From Maritimibacter fusiformis (GTDB taxonomy: Bacteria; Pseudomonadota; Alphaproteobacteria; Rhodobacterales; Rhodobacteraceae): DNA of 64,000 nucleotides. The stretch lies in contig NZ_VSIY01000014.1 of NCBI RefSeq assembly GCF_008086115.1, positions 1 through 64,000 on the forward strand. Reading direction: 5' to 3'. Below the pieces are notes generated by a model. The model did not search any database. It was not told where the DNA came from and saw nothing but the letters and a program-made list of their open reading frames with translations. The first letter of the stretch is position 1; every line of letters begins with the position of its first letter. The position numbers were made by a program, and so were the translations under genes. Shown here piece after piece: positions 26,791 through 34,345 of this stretch.

Positions 26791-27966
26791 TTACGGACGT
26801 TCGAGGCACATGGCCACACCCATGCCGCCGCCGATGCAGAGCGTGGCAAGGCCCTTCTTGGCGTCGCGGCGCTTCATCTCGAACAGCAGCGTGTTGAGGA
26901 TGCGGGCGCCCGAGGCGCCGATCGGGTGGCCGATGGCGATGGCGCCGCCGTTGACGTTCACCTTCGCCGGGTCCCACTCCATGTCCTTGTTGACCGCCAG
27001 CGCCTGCGCGGCGAAGGCTTCGTTGGCCTCGATCAGGTCGAGGTCCGAGGCCTTCCAGCCCGCCTTTTCCAGCGCCTTGCGCGAGGCATAGATCGGGCCG
27101 ACGCCCATGATCGACGGGTCGAGCCCAACGGTTGCGTAGGAGACGATGCGCGCCAGCGGCTCCAGCCCGCGTTTCTCGGCGGCTTCGGCCGACATCAGCA
27201 GAACACCGGCGGCGCCGTCGTTGATGCCGCTGGCGTTGGCGGCGGTGACGCTGCCGTCCTTGGCGAAGGCCGGGCGCAGCTTTTGCATCGCCTCGATGGT
27301 GGCGCCGTGGCGGATGTATTCGTCCTGGTCGACCACGATGTCGCCCTTGCGGGTCGAGATGGTGAACGGCACGATCTCGTCGGCGAACTTGCCGGCCTTC
27401 TGCGCGGCCTCGGCCTTGTTCTGCGAGGCGACGGCGAATTCATCCTGCATCTCGCGGGTGATCTGCCATTTCTCGGCGACGTTCTCGGCGGTCTGGCCCA
27501 TGTGATAGCCGTTGAAGGCATCCCACAGACCGTCGCGGATCATCGAGTCGATGTATTTCACGTCGCCCATCTTGTGACCGGCGCGCAGGTGCGCGACGTG
27601 CGGCGACAGCGACATGTTCTCCTGGCCGCCGGCGGCAACCACGTCGGCGTCGCCCAGCTGGATGTGCTGGGCGCCCAGCGCCACGGCGCGCAGGCCCGAG
27701 CCGCAGACCTGGTTGATGCCCCAGGCCGAGCTTTCGATCGGCAGGCCGGCGTTGACATGCGCCTGGCGGGCCGGGTTCTGACCCTGGCCGCCGGTCAGCA
27801 CCTGGCCCAGGATGGTCTCGCTCACCTCGGATTTCTCGATCCCGGCGCGTTCGACCAGCGCTTCCAGCACGGTCTTGCCCAGGTCATGCGCCGGGGTGCC
27901 GGCGAAGGCGCCGTTGAAGCTGCCGACAGCGGTGCGCGCGGCAGAGACGATTACGACATTGGTCAT
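26791..27966 (-). CDS. phaA: Acetyl-CoA acetyltransferase (beta-ketothiolase)
   Basis: 391 residues, standard thiolase. Condenses two acetyl-CoA to acetoacetyl-CoA for PHB synthesis. The nucleophile is C88 in [10 protein letters not shown]; His in GHPIGASG (about 345-352) and Cys in CIGGGMG (about 377-383) complete the active site. Start ATG 27966 begins the family's [15 protein letters not shown]. The intergenic region upstream contains a CTGCAATGCAG motif. Confidence 0.96.
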   Translation of the reverse strand: MTNVVIVSAARTAVGSFNGAFAGTPAHDLGKTVLEALVERAGIEKSEVSETILGQVLTGGQGQNPARQAHVNAGLPIESSAWGINQVCGSGLRAVALGAQHIQLGDADVVAAGGQENMSLSPHVAHLRAGHKMGDVKYIDSMIRDGLWDAFNGYHMGQTAENVAEKWQITREMQDEFAVASQNKAEAAQKAGKFADEIVPFTISTRKGDIVVDQDEYIRHGATIEAMQKLRPAFAKDGSVTAANASGINDGAAGVLLMSAEAAEKRGLEPLARIVSYATVGLDPSIMGVGPIYASRKALEKAGWKASDLDLIEANEAFAAQALAVNKDMEWDPAKVNVNGGAIAIGHPIGASGARILNTLLFEMKRRDAKKGLATLCIGGGMGVAMCLERP

Positions 27967-28051
27967 GGGTTTCCTCTCGTGGTCAATCCGGCGCGGGCCG
28001 GTCGGGTGCGCCGCAGGCGGCTTCCCGTGCGACATGATGTGCACCATTATG

Positions 28052-28062
28052 CTGCAATGCAG
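28052..28062. promoter_or_regulatory. PhaR-like site upstream of phaA
   Basis: ctgcaatgcag matches the CTGCN3GCAG pattern reported for PhaR of Paracoccus denitrificans. It lies 86-96 bases upstream of the phaA start, inside a TGC-rich stretch (tgcattgcag on the minus strand, then more TGCs). It would let PHB granule availability control phaA. The match is exact but short. Confidence 0.5.
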
Positions 28063-28107
28063 AAAAAATCAACCCGTCATGGCGCCGGAAACCGCGGCCC
28101 GACCCGG

Positions 28108-28947
28108 TCACGCGCTGCGGTTCTGCGCCGTCTCATGCCACCACGGGCGTGTCGTCGGCGCGGCAAAGCAATAGCCCTGCAACAGATCGCATCCCAACTC
28201 GATCAGGTATTCCGCATCCGCCGCCGATTCGACCGCCTCGGCGACCGCGAGCATGTCGAAATGCCGGGCCAGCGACAGCATCGCGGCGGTGATCACCTGG
28301 TTGTCGGGATTGGTGGCGATGCCCTGGATGAACTGGCCGTCGATCTTGAGGATGTCGAAATAGAACTCCTTGAGATAGCGAAAGGCGGTGTAGCCAGCAC
28401 CGAAATTGTCCAGCGCGAAGGCGACGCCGTGGCGTTGCATCTCGGCCATGAAGACTTGCACGAGGTCGGGCATCACGATGGCGGTGCGCTCGGTGATTTC
28501 GAGGATCAGGCGTTCGCCGATGGTCGGGTCGCTGTCCAGCCCGGCGCGCAGCGTGGCGATCCAGCGCGGATAACCGATCGAGCGCGCCGACATGTTGATC
28601 GCCAGCCGGAGCGACGGCACCCGTGCCAGCGCCTTCAGCCCGGTTTCCAGCGCGATGGTGTCCAGCCGCCGCCCAAGTTCCTGGTTTTCGACCGTGCCGA
28701 AGAAATCCGCCGCCGGAATCACCCGCCCGGTCGGGTCGAGCACCCGGATCAATCCTTCGTAAAAGGCCGGCGCGTCGGTGTCGGTGGCGCGCATGATCGG
28801 CTGGTAGGCCAGCGTTATCCGCCCGGTATCGACCGCGTCGCGCACCATGGCGATGGTGTCGCGGTCGCGCTGTTCAATGGCGACGGACAGCGGGCTGGAC
28901 GGGTCCAGCGCGGGGTCGTCGAATTCGGGCAGGGCAGATTCGGTCAT
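28108..28947 (-). CDS. EAL-domain protein, possibly degenerate
   Basis: 279 residues, essentially a stand-alone EAL domain (about 38-270) of the cyclic-di-GMP phosphodiesterase family, with no sensor or GGDEF domain. The namesake motif is EGL (64-66), not EAL; the metal Asp pair is DN (180-181) where active enzymes have DD. N118, the LEITER glutamates, K201, E237 and Q257 are kept. The Asp-to-Asn change suggests weak or no hydrolysis, so it may bind c-di-GMP or act as a partner protein. Start at ATG 28947, preceded by GAGG; the GTG at 28953 is less likely. Confidence 0.85.
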   Translation of the reverse strand: MTESALPEFDDPALDPSSPLSVAIEQRDRDTIAMVRDAVDTGRITLAYQPIMRATDTDAPAFYEGLIRVLDPTGRVIPAADFFGTVENQELGRRLDTIALETGLKALARVPSLRLAINMSARSIGYPRWIATLRAGLDSDPTIGERLILEITERTAIVMPDLVQVFMAEMQRHGVAFALDNFGAGYTAFRYLKEFYFDILKIDGQFIQGIATNPDNQVITAAMLSLARHFDMLAVAEAVESAADAEYLIELGCDLLQGYCFAAPTTRPWWHETAQNRSA

Positions 28948-29055
28948 GGGCACCTCACACGTCCCGCCTCTTTTAGGCCCTACCTGCTAAAACCGGGTTA
29001 AACATTGGATTTGCGCCAAATTTTGCGCATTATCCGGCGAAAGACGGAGGCGAGC

Positions 29056-29610
29056 ATGGGCGAAAGATGCGGCTGGTGTGGCGACGATCCGCTTTATGTG
29101 ACCTATCACGACACCGAATGGGGCGTGCCGGAACATGACGGGCGCGCGCTGTGGGAAAAGCTTATCCTCGACGGCTTTCAGGCCGGGCTGAGCTGGATCA
29201 CCATCCTGCGCAAGCGCGACAATTTCCGCGCGGCCTTCCAAGGCTTCCACCCCGGGGCGATTGCCACCTGGGGCGAACCCGAGGTCGCCCGCCTGCTGAC
29301 CGATCCCGGCATCATCCGCCACCGCGGCAAGATTGAGGCCACCATCGGCAACGCCCGCGCCTACCTGGCAATGGGCGGGGCCGAGGCCTTTGCGGACCGC
29401 ATCTGGAGCCATGTCGGGGGCGCGCCGCTGGTCAACCACTTTGCTACGCTGGACGAGGTGCCGGCCTCGACGCCGCTGTCCGAACGGGTGTCGAAAGACC
29501 TCAAGCAGGCCGGGTTCCGGTTCTGCGGGCCGACCATCACCTATGCCTGGATGCAGGCTTGCGGGCTGGTCAACGACCACCTGGTCGGCTGCCCGGCGCG
29601 GCGGGTCTGA
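29056..29610 (+). CDS. tag: DNA-3-methyladenine glycosylase I
   Basis: 184 residues. Removes 3-methyladenine from alkylated DNA in base excision repair. The N-terminal zinc-binding Cys and HDTEWGVPEHD motif (about 19-29), and the conserved QAGLSW (about 42-47) and the LVNDH/CxxR region at the end match Tag. The start ATG follows GGAGG. It converges with the TlpA-like gene; the stop codons are adjacent. Confidence 0.95.
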   Translation: MGERCGWCGDDPLYVTYHDTEWGVPEHDGRALWEKLILDGFQAGLSWITILRKRDNFRAAFQGFHPGAIATWGEPEVARLLTDPGIIRHRGKIEATIGNARAYLAMGGAEAFADRIWSHVGGAPLVNHFATLDEVPASTPLSERVSKDLKQAGFRFCGPTITYAWMQACGLVNDHLVGCPARRV

Positions 29611-30162
29611 TCACTCGTCGATCAGCGCGGTCAGGATCGCCACCGCGCTTTCCGAGTTCCAGTCGGCATCGCCCATCAGCCGCGCCAGTTCGCGCCCCTC
29701 ACGGTCGAGGATCACCGTCACCGGCAGGCCCATCACGCCCATTTCGCTGGAGAGTTTCTTTTTCGGGTCCAGCAGGATCGGCAGGTTGTCGACCTCGATC
29801 TCGTCGAAAAACCGCCGGATCGCGGCCACCTTGTTGCGCCCCGTCGCCACCGGCACCACGGCGAAATCCTCGCCCCCCAGCGCGGTCTCGAGCGCTGCGA
29901 GCGTCGGCATCTCGACCCGGCAGGGATTGCACCATGTCGCCCAGAAGTTCAGCACCACGATCCGGCCCCGGTAGTCGGCCAGGCTGTGCTCGCCCCCCTC
30001 GGGGTCGGTGAACACGGCTGTCCCGGCGGCCTCGGGCGCGCTGTGGAACATCAGCTTTTTCATGTCGCCATCGCGCAAGGCTTCCAACGCCGCGGTATCG
30101 GCGCTGGCGGTGTTTGCACAGACAAGGAGGGCCGCGTATAGCAGGGCGGAAAGACGGGACAT
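29611..30162 (-). CDS. TlpA-family periplasmic thioredoxin-like protein
   Basis: 183 residues. A signal peptide (about 1-21) is followed by a TlpA/ResA-like thioredoxin fold with redox motif WCNPC at C78-C81 and the cis-Pro of GLPVTVI (about 144-150). Such membrane-associated or periplasmic reductases act in cytochrome c maturation or oxidase assembly. It diverges from argH with 26 bp between starts. Confidence 0.9.
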   Translation of the reverse strand: MSRLSALLYAALLVCANTASADTAALEALRDGDMKKLMFHSAPEAAGTAVFTDPEGGEHSLADYRGRIVVLNFWATWCNPCRVEMPTLAALETALGGEDFAVVPVATGRNKVAAIRRFFDEIEVDNLPILLDPKKKLSSEMGVMGLPVTVILDREGRELARLMGDADWNSESAVAILTALIDE

Positions 30163-30188
30163 TGACTTCTCCTCGGGGGCCGGACGCC

Positions 30189-31586
30189 ATGACAGATACC
30201 ACGAAAGCCGCCAATGCCATGTGGGGCGGACGCTTCGCCGATGGGCCCGATGCGATCATGGAGGCGATCAACGCCTCGATCGGGTTCGACCAGCGCCTCG
30301 CCCGGCAGGACATCGAGGGCTCGCGCGCCCATGCCGCGATGCTGGCGGCCACGGGTATCATCTCTGATAAGGATGCGGGCGCGATAAGGGAAGGCCTGCT
30401 CACGGTGCTGTCAGAGATCGAGACCGGAAGGTTTCAGTTCTCGACCGCGCTCGAGGACATCCACATGAACGTCGAGGCGCGGCTGAAAGAGCTGATCGGC
30501 GAACCCGCGGGACGGCTGCACACCGCACGCTCGCGCAACGACCAGGTGGCAACCGACTTCCGCCTCTGGGTGCGCGATCAGGCCGACGCGGCGATCACCG
30601 GGCTCGACGCGCTGATCGTGGCGCTGTTGGGCCAGGCCGAGGCCGGGGCCGATTGGGTGATGCCAGGATTTACCCACCTGCAAACCGCGCAGCCGGTGAC
30701 CTGGGGCCACCACATGCTGGCCTATGTCGAGATGTTCGCCCGCGACCGTTCGCGCTTTGCCGATGCCCGCGTGCGGATGAACGAATGCCCCTTGGGCGCG
30801 GCGGCACTGGCTGGCACCGGCTTTGCCATCGACCGTGACGCGACGGCGCAGGCGCTGGGGTTCGACCGGCCAATGGCCAACTCTCTGGATGCCGTGTCCG
30901 ACCGCGACTTCGCGCTGGAGTTTCTCGCCGCGGCCTCGATCTGCGCGGTGCATCTGTCGCGCCTCGCCGAAGAGCTGGTGATCTGGTCCTCGGCGCAGTT
31001 TCGCTTCGTCACCCTGTCGGACCGCTTCTCGACCGGCTCGTCGATCATGCCGCAGAAAAAGAACCCCGACGCCGCCGAGTTGATCCGCGCCAAGATCGGC
31101 CGGATCATGGGCGCGATGGTGGCGCTGTTCACGGTGATGAAGGGGCTGCCCTTGGCCTATTCCAAGGACATGCAGGAAGACAAGGAACAGGTGTTCGACG
31201 CCGCCGATCACCTGATGCTGGCGCTGGCCGCGATGACCGGCATGGTCGCCGACATGACTGCCAACAAGGGCGCGCTGGCCGCCGCCGCATCCTCGGGCTT
31301 CTCGACCGCCACCGACCTCGCCGACTGGCTGGTGCGTGAAGCGGGATTGCCGTTTCGTGACGCCCACCACGCCACCGGCGCGCTGGTCGCCATGGCCGAG
31401 AGCAAGGGCTGCGACCTGCCTGACCTCAGCCTTGCCGACATGCAGTCGGTCAACCCGGCGATCACCCAAGGGGTGTTCGACGTGCTGACCGTCGACGCCT
31501 CGGTCGCCTCGCGCACCTCCTACGGTGGCACCGCGCCGGCCAACGTGCGCGACCAGATCTCGCGCTGGCGCGGGCGGCTGGGCTGA
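30189..31586 (+). CDS. argH: Argininosuccinate lyase
   Basis: 465 residues. Splits argininosuccinate to arginine and fumarate, the last step of arginine synthesis. The fumarase/aspartase signature [11 protein letters not shown] (about 284-294) and the N-terminal ANAMWGGRF and [13 protein letters not shown] (about 116-128) motifs are present. Start ATG at 30189 begins after the GAGGGC-type stretch. Its stop overlaps the next gene (TGATG). Confidence 0.97.
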   Translation: MTDTTKAANAMWGGRFADGPDAIMEAINASIGFDQRLARQDIEGSRAHAAMLAATGIISDKDAGAIREGLLTVLSEIETGRFQFSTALEDIHMNVEARLKELIGEPAGRLHTARSRNDQVATDFRLWVRDQADAAITGLDALIVALLGQAEAGADWVMPGFTHLQTAQPVTWGHHMLAYVEMFARDRSRFADARVRMNECPLGAAALAGTGFAIDRDATAQALGFDRPMANSLDAVSDRDFALEFLAAASICAVHLSRLAEELVIWSSAQFRFVTLSDRFSTGSSIMPQKKNPDAAELIRAKIGRIMGAMVALFTVMKGLPLAYSKDMQEDKEQVFDAADHLMLALAAMTGMVADMTANKGALAAAASSGFSTATDLADWLVREAGLPFRDAHHATGALVAMAESKGCDLPDLSLADMQSVNPAITQGVFDVLTVDASVASRTSYGGTAPANVRDQISRWRGRLG

Positions 31587-31903
31587 TGTCGCCCCTGCGC
31601 CTCATCTACCTCGCCCTCGCCATCCTCGGCGCGGTCTGGCCGATGTGGCATTTCGTGACCTACCTCACGGGCGAGGGCGGCTCGCTCCCCGGCCTGGTCG
31701 CGCTCTGGACGGCCAACCCCGCCGTCACCGGCCTCGCGCTCGACCTGATGATCGCCGCTGTCGCGCTGATCGTCTGGGTGCTTGCCGAAACGCTGGTGCG
31801 CCGCAACTGGATCGCGCTCATCGCCATCCCCGCCACGTTTTTTGTCGGCGTGTCCTTCGGCCTGCCGCTCTACCTGTTCCTGCGCTCGCGGCCCGTCACC
31901 TGA
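31586..31903 (+). CDS. DUF2834 family membrane protein
   Basis: 105 residues with three transmembrane helices (about 5-27, 49-68, 75-98). It matches the DUF2834 pattern of small integral membrane proteins with an N-terminal YLALAILGAVWPMW segment. The start overlaps the argH stop, so it is coupled to argH, probably an operon passenger. Function unknown. Confidence 0.85.
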   Translation: MSPLRLIYLALAILGAVWPMWHFVTYLTGEGGSLPGLVALWTANPAVTGLALDLMIAAVALIVWVLAETLVRRNWIALIAIPATFFVGVSFGLPLYLFLRSRPVT

Positions 31904-32105
31904 ACGCTGTCGTCCTGATGCGTCCAATCCGGCAGCGCGTGTTGTCCAAGCCCCGCATGTGCCGCGATGCTACCGTGGTTGATCGAAAGGTCATTTCGGA
32001 GAGGTGCGCCACGCCATCTGCCACGCGGTCCTCGCCTCCGGCCTTTTGGGTGCCGCCATTCTGACGGGGCGGCGCAGTGTCGTAATCATCGAAAGGGTAA
32101 GACCA

Positions 32106-32606
32106 ATGCAATTCATGATGTCCAGACGGGGAATGCTGTCGTCCATCGTCGCAACCACGGTGCTAGTCGGTGCCACCGGCGCCCTGGCCGCCGATCCGAA
32201 AGAGATCGCGAATCAGGTCTATCAGGCCTACGTCGAAGCAATGACCCGAACCAACGCCGCGCTTGAAGGTTTTCCGGAGCCGACGCCCGAGATTGCCGAG
32301 ACCGTCGACGCGATCAAGGAAGACTCGGTGACCAAACTGGTCGCCCTGGGCCACGAGATCGCCGCGATGAGCGACGCGGACCGGAAAACCGTCGAAGGCG
32401 TTGTCAGCAGTTCGGTTTCGTCGATCCACACCAAGCCTGAAACCAAGGATGTCTATGCCGGGTATCAAGCGGTCTGGGGGGCCTATGTCGGGGGCGACCA
32501 GGAGTTCTTCAACAAGATCAAATCCCTGAACATCCTGACGCAATACGCGTTCTTCGACCTCCTGCGAAAGCAGGAACCGGAAGAGGCGGACCGCCTCGGG
32601 GTCTGA
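32106..32606 (+). CDS. Exported hypothetical protein
   Basis: 166 residues with a signal peptide (MQFMMSRRGMLSSIVATTVL, cut near ALAA at residue 29). The mature part is helical and acidic, with no cysteines and no recognised motif. It is flanked by about 200 bp upstream and 440 bp downstream without recognised genes, so it is monocistronic. Codon use is somewhat less GC-biased than its neighbours, which hints at later acquisition. No homologue recognised. Confidence 0.7.
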   Translation: MQFMMSRRGMLSSIVATTVLVGATGALAADPKEIANQVYQAYVEAMTRTNAALEGFPEPTPEIAETVDAIKEDSVTKLVALGHEIAAMSDADRKTVEGVVSSSVSSIHTKPETKDVYAGYQAVWGAYVGGDQEFFNKIKSLNILTQYAFFDLLRKQEPEEADRLGV

Positions 32607-32671
32607 CTCGTCCGCTCGTGTCGGGGCGTAAATGCACGAGCGCCGATCCGACAGGGCACCCGGGGTTCGGG

Positions 32672-32690
32672 CTGGGGGCGCTGCCCCCAG
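32672..32690. terminator. GC hairpin after exported protein gene
   Basis: Perfect inverted repeat ctgggggc (32672-32679) and gcccccag (32683-32690) with a gct loop, 66 bases after the stop of the exported protein. No T-run follows, so it may be a Rho-assisted or mRNA-stabilising hairpin rather than a classical terminator. It closely resembles hairpin 2 of the array at 4.86 kb (gtgggggc/gcccccac). Confidence 0.5.
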
Positions 32691-32769
32691 ACCGACGGAG
32701 GATTGATGCCAGGATGACGCAACGCACGCATGGTTTCGCGCCCGTTAACCCATTCCTGCGATAACCTCT

Positions 32770-32925
32770 CCCGTGCACGAAAGTGGTATCCGTGCCTCGA
32801 CCCTGGCTTAGCAAACCGGGGAAGGGACAGCCGGGACACCTAAGACCACCTGATGAAGGTGCAGGCGAGGCTCTGCGCCCGGCGAAGGAACACTTGCCCC
32901 TAGGCGGGCCCGCCACTTTACCCTC
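32770..32925 (+). ncRNA. Candidate structured RNA of unknown class
   Basis: About 155 nt of non-coding sequence with nested pairing. An outer helix aaagtgg (32780-32786) with ccacttt (32913-32919) encloses gcct/aggc (32794-32797 with 32902-32905), cttag/ctaag (32807-32811 with 32840-32844), a local hairpin cacct-gatga-aggtg (32847-32861), and ggcg/cgcc (32864-32867 with 32876-32879). A long rod with internal bulges and this length are reminiscent of a 6S-type RNA, but no signature of 6S, SRP, RNase P, tmRNA or a known riboswitch was recognised. Strand and ends are guesses. Confidence 0.3.
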
Positions 32926-33047
32926 TTGTGAGTATGTGAGCGACCGAGACACAGACACCCTGCCGGGAAATTCCCGCGCGGGGCGTTCGGCGTTGCCCTT
33001 GGCAAAAGCTGTGCTATGACCCGGTCCGGCAATCTGCGAGGCGCGTG

Positions 33048-34313
33048 ATGGATCATTTCAACTACAAGGGCGGTATCCTGCATGCCGAGGATGTTCCCGT
33101 CCCCGAGATCGCGGCCTCGGTCGGCACGCCCTTCTATGCCTATTCCACCGCCACGCTCACCCGCCATTTCGGGCTGTTCACCGAGGCGCTGGCGGGCATG
33201 GATCACCTGATCTGTTACGCGGTCAAGGCCAACTCCAACCTTGCTGTGCTCAAGCACCTGGGCGATCTCGGCGCCGGGATGGACGTGGTGTCGGGCGGCG
33301 AGTATGCCCGCGCCCGCGCCGCCGGGGTGCCGGGCGACCGAATCGTGTTTTCCGGCGTCGGCAAGACCCGCGCCGAGATGCGCATGGCGCTGGAAGGCGG
33401 CATCCGGCAGTTCAACCTCGAGTCCGAACCCGAGATGCTGGCGCTGTCGGAGGTTGCCACCGCGATGGGCGTCACCGCGCCGGTCACGCTGCGCGTCAAC
33501 CCCGATGTCGACGCCCGGACCCACGCCAAGATCGCCACCGGCAAGTCGGACAACAAGTTCGGCATCCCGATCTCGCGCGCCCGCATGGCCTATGCCGAGA
33601 CCGCGGCCCGGCCGGGGCTGGAGATCGTCGGCATCGACGTGCATATCGGCTCGCAACTGACCGACCTCGACCCGTTTCGGCAGGCCTATTCCAAGCTGGC
33701 CGATCTGACCCGGCAACTTCGCGCCGATGGCCACACCATCCGCCGCCTCGACCTCGGCGGCGGGCTGGGCATTCCCTATGAGCGCTCGAACACCGCGCCG
33801 CCCCTGCCGATCGAATACGGCCAGGTGATCCGCGAGACGGTGGGCGACCTGGGCTGCGAGATCGAGATCGAGCCGGGGCGGCTGATCGCCGGCAACGCTG
33901 GTATCATGGTGTCGCAGGTGATTTACGTGAAACAGGGGGGCGAGCGGAAATTCCTTATTGTCGACAGTGCGATGAACGATCTTGTCCGCCCCTCGATGTA
34001 CGAGGCGCACCACGATATCGTGCCGGTCATCGAGCCTGCGCCGGGCGCCGAGCAGGAACCCTATGACATCGTCGGCCCGGTCTGCGAGACCGGCGACACC
34101 TTCGCGCGCGGGCGCAGCCTGCCGGTGCTGGCCGCGGGTGACCTGGTCGCCTTCCGCTCGGCCGGAGCCTACGGCGCGGTGATGGCCTCGGAATACAATT
34201 CCCGCCCGCTGATCACCGAGGTTCTGGTCAAGGACGATCAATTCGCGGTCATTCGCGCGCGCCCCACCTATGAAGAGATGCTGGCGCGCGATACTATCCC
34301 TTCGTGGCTCTGA
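33048..34313 (+). CDS. lysA: Diaminopimelate decarboxylase
   Basis: 421 residues, fold-type III PLP enzyme. Makes lysine from meso-diaminopimelate. The PLP lysine is K60 in CYAVKANSN. The glycine-rich phosphate loop LDLGGGLGIPY (about 235-245), the EPGRLIAGNAG motif (about 277-287) and the CETGD catalytic Cys near the C-terminus are present. Start ATG 33048 follows GAGGCG; an adjacent GTG is three bases upstream. Confidence 0.96.
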   Translation: MDHFNYKGGILHAEDVPVPEIAASVGTPFYAYSTATLTRHFGLFTEALAGMDHLICYAVKANSNLAVLKHLGDLGAGMDVVSGGEYARARAAGVPGDRIVFSGVGKTRAEMRMALEGGIRQFNLESEPEMLALSEVATAMGVTAPVTLRVNPDVDARTHAKIATGKSDNKFGIPISRARMAYAETAARPGLEIVGIDVHIGSQLTDLDPFRQAYSKLADLTRQLRADGHTIRRLDLGGGLGIPYERSNTAPPLPIEYGQVIRETVGDLGCEIEIEPGRLIAGNAGIMVSQVIYVKQGGERKFLIVDSAMNDLVRPSMYEAHHDIVPVIEPAPGAEQEPYDIVGPVCETGDTFARGRSLPVLAAGDLVAFRSAGAYGAVMASEYNSRPLITEVLVKDDQFAVIRARPTYEEMLARDTIPSWL

Positions 34314-34345
34314 CCCCCGTGTCGGGGCCGTAGCGAAAGGCCCGG

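Larger units (their letters stand above)
32607..33047. other. 440-bp gene-free region before lysA
   Basis: No coding sequence was recognised here. It holds a terminator-like hairpin at 32672-32690, a structured stretch at about 32770-32925 described separately, a further small hairpin cggga/tcccg at 32965-32977, and presumably the lysA promoter. Overlapping reading frames on both strands look like chance products of high GC. Confidence 0.6.

Noticed and set aside
32770..32925. SRP RNA, RNase P RNA or tmRNA identity for the structured stretch
   Set aside because: SRP tetraloop region, the RNase P GGAAAGUCCGGGC core and a tmRNA tag frame are all missing.
32518..32958. Open frames on the minus strand across the lysA leader
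   Set aside because: No ribosome site, biased composition, and they coincide with pairing sequences of the RNA candidate.
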